A DNA stretch of 9,588 nt, from the NCBI GenBank assembly GCA_049520215.1, contig JBEKPZ010000288.1, forward strand, positions 1-9,588. The letters run 5' to 3'. The position numbers and the translations under genes are program-made. The notes beneath the pieces are model-generated. The model did not search any database. It was not told the DNA's origin and was given only the letters and a program-made list of their open reading frames with translations. The stretch is from Bog-159 sp049520215 (GTDB lineage: Bacteria > Acidobacteriota > Terriglobia > Bryobacterales > Bryobacteraceae). Below are positions 8,079 to 9,588 of this stretch, piece by piece. Each line of letters opens with the position of its first letter. The stretch's first letter is position 1.

Positions 8079-8122
8079 GTGGGGCAGGCTGGTAGCCTGC
8101 GCGGGGCTCTCAGCCCCGCTCC
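8079..8122 (+). repeat. GTGGGG double-hairpin repeat, copy after the HhH gene
   Basis: GTGGGG (8079-8084) leads into hairpin A, GCAGGCT (8084-8090) with AGCCTGC (8094-8100) and loop GGT. Hairpin B is GCGGGGCT (8101-8108) with AGCCCCGC (8112-8119) and loop CTC, then TCC. It is in the same orientation as the copy at 6418, so the two bracket the radical SAM and helix-hairpin-helix genes. It could help end transcription before the toxin-antitoxin promoter. Confidence 0.85.
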
Positions 8123-8130
8123 CGCCCGAC

Positions 8131-8159
8131 TTGACAACCTAACGTCCCAACTGTACAGT
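8131..8159 (+). promoter_or_regulatory. Sigma70-type promoter of the toxin-antitoxin pair
   Basis: A perfect -35 TTGACA (8131-8136) is followed at 17 bases by TACAGT (8154-8159), which matches TATAAT at four of six positions. Transcription would begin near 8166, giving a leader of about 20 bases to the antitoxin ATG. This is the best promoter in the window by eye. Confidence 0.65.
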
Positions 8160-8160
8160 T
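8149..8160. promoter_or_regulatory. Palindromic operator candidate over the -10 box
   Basis: AACTGTACAGTT is a perfect 12-base palindrome covering the -10 hexamer. A further half, ACAGTT (8177-8182), lies 22 bases after the right arm (8155-8160), about two helical turns. Phd/YefM antitoxins repress their own promoters at such palindromes, so this is a plausible autoregulation site; binding is inferred. Confidence 0.55.
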
Positions 8161-8187
8161 CAAATAGGGGAACCGAACAGTTTCATT

Positions 8188-8487
8188 ATGCTAAGATCTG
8201 CAAACCGCGAGACGATTGTCGTGTCAGCCCTGCGCGCGCGGACGACCTTTGGCCAGCTTTTGCGCAGCGTTGAGGAGGAGCGCCGCTCGGTCGTGATCGA
8301 GAAGCGCGGAACGGCCAAGGCGGTACTGATCGGCATTCGGGATTATGTCCGGCTCGCCACTCCGGAGCCCGATGTGCTTCGGGCGATCGGCGAGGGATCG
8401 CAGCGCAAGGGTACCGACAAGCTGACCTCGCGGCAGATCGACCGGGTGATCAAAGCCGCGCGCGCCCGGAAACCGAAACGGGGATGA
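8188..8487 (+). CDS. Phd/YefM-family antitoxin
   Basis: Antitoxin of 99 residues. The core IVVSALRARTTFGQLLRSVE (10-29), then VVIEKRGTAKAVLIGIRDY (35-53), is the Phd/YefM fold: an N-terminal DNA-binding dimerisation domain in which the family's IxxrG-xxxAvLi pattern is recognisable. The C-terminal part (about 58-99) is charged and ends in a basic stretch (ARARKPKRG); in this family such a tail normally wraps and blocks the toxin. It should neutralise the PIN protein encoded next and repress its own promoter at the palindrome just upstream. The ATG at 8188 is the first in frame; AGGGGA at 8166-8171 is rather far (16 bases) to be a normal ribosome site. Its TGA overlaps the toxin ATG (ATGA), the usual arrangement for coupled antitoxin and toxin synthesis. 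Confidence 0.88.
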   Translation: MLRSANRETIVVSALRARTTFGQLLRSVEEERRSVVIEKRGTAKAVLIGIRDYVRLATPEPDVLRAIGEGSQRKGTDKLTSRQIDRVIKAARARKPKRG

Positions 8488-8906
8488 TCCCGCTCCGGCT
8501 GGTCATCGACACCAACATCGTTGTCTCGGCGGCCCTCAAACCGGCCGGGCTGCAGCGCACCGTCCTTCTGCTAGCGATCACGAAACCGGCGAGGCTGTAC
8601 GTTTCCGATCCTATTGTTGCCGAATACAGTGAGGTGCTGTCGCGCCCGGAGCTTAAGATTCGCAAGGGCCTCCAGCGTCAGCTTATCGATCTGATCGTTC
8701 GCCATTCGCATCCGGTCAACCCATCGCGTGTTCTCCAGGTGGCGCAAGATCCCGACGACAACATATTCCTGGAATGCGCAGATGCCGCGCGAGCCGACTA
8801 TCTGGTGACCGGCAACCAGCGGCACTTTCCACAGTTTTGGAAGCAAACCAAAGTCGTCATGTCGCGCGAGTTCCTTAGCATCGTCGCGCCGCACATGACG
8901 TCTTGA
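8484..8906 (+). CDS. PIN-domain toxin, COG1569 type
   Basis: Putative toxin of 140 residues, a single PIN domain of the COG1569 (TIGR00305-like) group; PIN toxins are Mg2+-dependent RNases that usually cut tRNA or rRNA. Acidic active-site candidates are Asp9 (VIDTN), Glu47 (IVAEYSEVL), Asp92 (DPDDN) and Asp105 (ADYLVTGN). The position that is often Asp after VTG is Asn111 here, which I recall as normal for this subgroup (TGN followed by RHFP). It starts inside the antitoxin stop codon and so is made only if the antitoxin is translated. Length and motif order are complete, so it looks intact. Its RNA target cannot be read from sequence. The context, antitoxin first with a palindromic promoter, supports a type II toxin-antitoxin module. 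Confidence 0.9.
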   Translation: MIPLRLVIDTNIVVSAALKPAGLQRTVLLLAITKPARLYVSDPIVAEYSEVLSRPELKIRKGLQRQLIDLIVRHSHPVNPSRVLQVAQDPDDNIFLECADAARADYLVTGNQRHFPQFWKQTKVVMSREFLSIVAPHMTS

Positions 8907-9135
8907 AGACAAACGCCGTATGAAGTACCCCACCTGCCGAAGCGAACTATCACGGTAGCGAACGGCTTCAGGCCTCCCACTGTTGCGGCCAGCTCTTCAC
9001 CCCGCCTTCCGCGGCCGGCTCTCCCGCCCCACTTCGACCCACGTCACCACCGGGATGTTCCAGCCGGGGTACAATTAGAGCGTGGCAGAATCGGTGCGGG
9101 CGGTCCTGAACGGGTGGCGTGCCGAGGAAAAGGCC
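8907..9135. other. Gene-free stretch between toxin and next gene
   Basis: I see no gene in these 229 bases. A GAAGC/GCTTC pair spans about 8939-8970 with a long loop, GCCCCAC near 9025-9031 resembles the reverse complement of the repeat's GTGGGGC start without its hairpins, and a -10-like TACAAT lies at 9070-9075. Confidence 0.4.
9070..9075 (+). promoter_or_regulatory. Candidate -10 box before the last gene
   Basis: TACAAT differs from the -10 consensus at one position. Transcription from it would begin near 9082 and give a leader of about 54 bases before GTG 9136. No -35 hexamer is visible at the right distance. Confidence 0.35.
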
Positions 9136-9588
9136 GTGACAATTTACTCATTCGATTGGTCCGGAGCAGATGTCCACAGTAAGCGTTCGAGCACGATTGC
9201 GTGCTACGCCGGCAGCGCGTCAACAACCCCCGCACTTGCTTGTCCCCTCGGCAATCGCACCATGAACTGGTCGCGGCTGTTGGTCTACAGTCAACTGGAG
9301 TGTCTGGCGTCGTCTGCCGCGGCAAATCGAGAACGAGTCGTTGTAGGCTTTGACTTCCCGCTCTCCTTTCCGTGGGTCAACGCGGGCTATCATTTTCCTG
9401 GCGGCCACCCGAACCGCAGCACCTTCTGGCAGCACGTGCACCAAGTCGTGTGGCCAAACGGAACAGCCCAGGACTTCGTAGATAGGTATTCGAACCTGTT
9501 CGCGCAGAACAGGAACAAGGGCGCGAATTACACAAACCACCTTCGATGTACAGAGGACGCGGCCCGGCAGAACAAAGCGCCGGCCAAG
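9136..9588 (+). CDS. DUF429-like (RNase H-fold) protein, 3'-partial, GTG start
   Basis: The frame is open from 9079 to the end of the window. The best start is GTG 9136, preceded by GAGG (9124-9127) at 8 bases; GTG 9082 and 9094 are also in frame but lack a ribosome site. The visible 151 residues begin MTIYSFDWSGADVHSK and contain VVVGFDFPLSFPW (68-80). The paired DWSGA and GFDFPLSFP blocks, with Asp7 and Asp73 as possible metal ligands, resemble predicted RNase H-fold nucleases of the DUF429 kind. The RCTEDAARQNKAPAK end is where I recall homologues continuing into a KSxFxxxGxGxVG block. The family call is moderate, from memory; the existence of the gene is well supported by the long open frame and clean start. 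The biological role of this family is not established, and nothing nearby adds to it. Confidence 0.65.
   Translation, partial: MTIYSFDWSGADVHSKRSSTIACYAGSASTTPALACPLGNRTMNWSRLLVYSQLECLASSAAANRERVVVGFDFPLSFPWVNAGYHFPGGHPNRSTFWQHVHQVVWPNGTAQDFVDRYSNLFAQNRNKGANYTNHLRCTEDAARQNKAPAK

Noticed and set aside
9220..9540. Minus-strand open frame of 106 codons
   Set aside because: It lies opposite the better supported GTG-start gene and has no recognisable motif.

Overview
The window looks like chromosomal DNA from a GC-rich soil bacterium, most likely an Acidobacteriota member of the Solibacter/Bryobacter kind. The pointers are a three-subunit, type-B (menaquinone-type) succinate dehydrogenase, a PEP-CTERM exported protein, a COG1569-type PIN toxin with a Phd/YefM antitoxin, and many short GC-rich dispersed hairpin repeats between genes. 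This assignment rests on recognised families and recalled sequence similarity, not on a search. All convincing genes lie on the + strand.

Layout. (1) 1-1756: the 3' part of a C45/phospholipase-B-like Ntn-hydrolase gene, whose stop overlaps a possible GTG start of a small HEXXH putative metallopeptidase. (2) 1757-2077: no gene; it holds a 181-base composite of hairpins made of two inverted copies of a dispersed repeat. (3) 2078-2761: a lone PEP-CTERM exported protein. (4) 2762-3045: no gene; it holds two copies, exactly 100 bases apart, of a repeat built from three 10-base units, then a candidate -10 box. (5) 3046-6434: sdhC-sdhA-sdhB, a tight operon for complex II. (6) 6418-8122: a radical SAM protein with a cobalamin-domain-like N-terminus, overlapping by ATGA a small secreted helix-hairpin-helix protein. 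This pair is bracketed by two direct copies of the hairpin repeat. (7) 8131-8906: a Phd/YefM-PIN toxin-antitoxin pair with a good promoter and a palindromic operator candidate over its -10 box. (8) 8907-9588: about 230 bases without a gene, then the start of a GTG-initiated gene running off the window, probably an RNase H-fold (DUF429-like) protein.

How the genes relate. SdhC anchors two haems b in the membrane, SdhB wires electrons through three Fe-S clusters and SdhA holds FAD and oxidises succinate. The remaining genes look like independent accessory cargo. The most interesting non-coding signal is the dispersed repeat. Its four copies keep their framing bases and base pairing while the stem sequence changes with compensating substitutions. 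One copy supplies the stop codon of sdhB and forms the leader of the radical SAM gene; another lies one base after the stop of the helix-hairpin-helix gene. I did not find a clearly new multi-gene system; the repeat family is the best candidate for something under-described.
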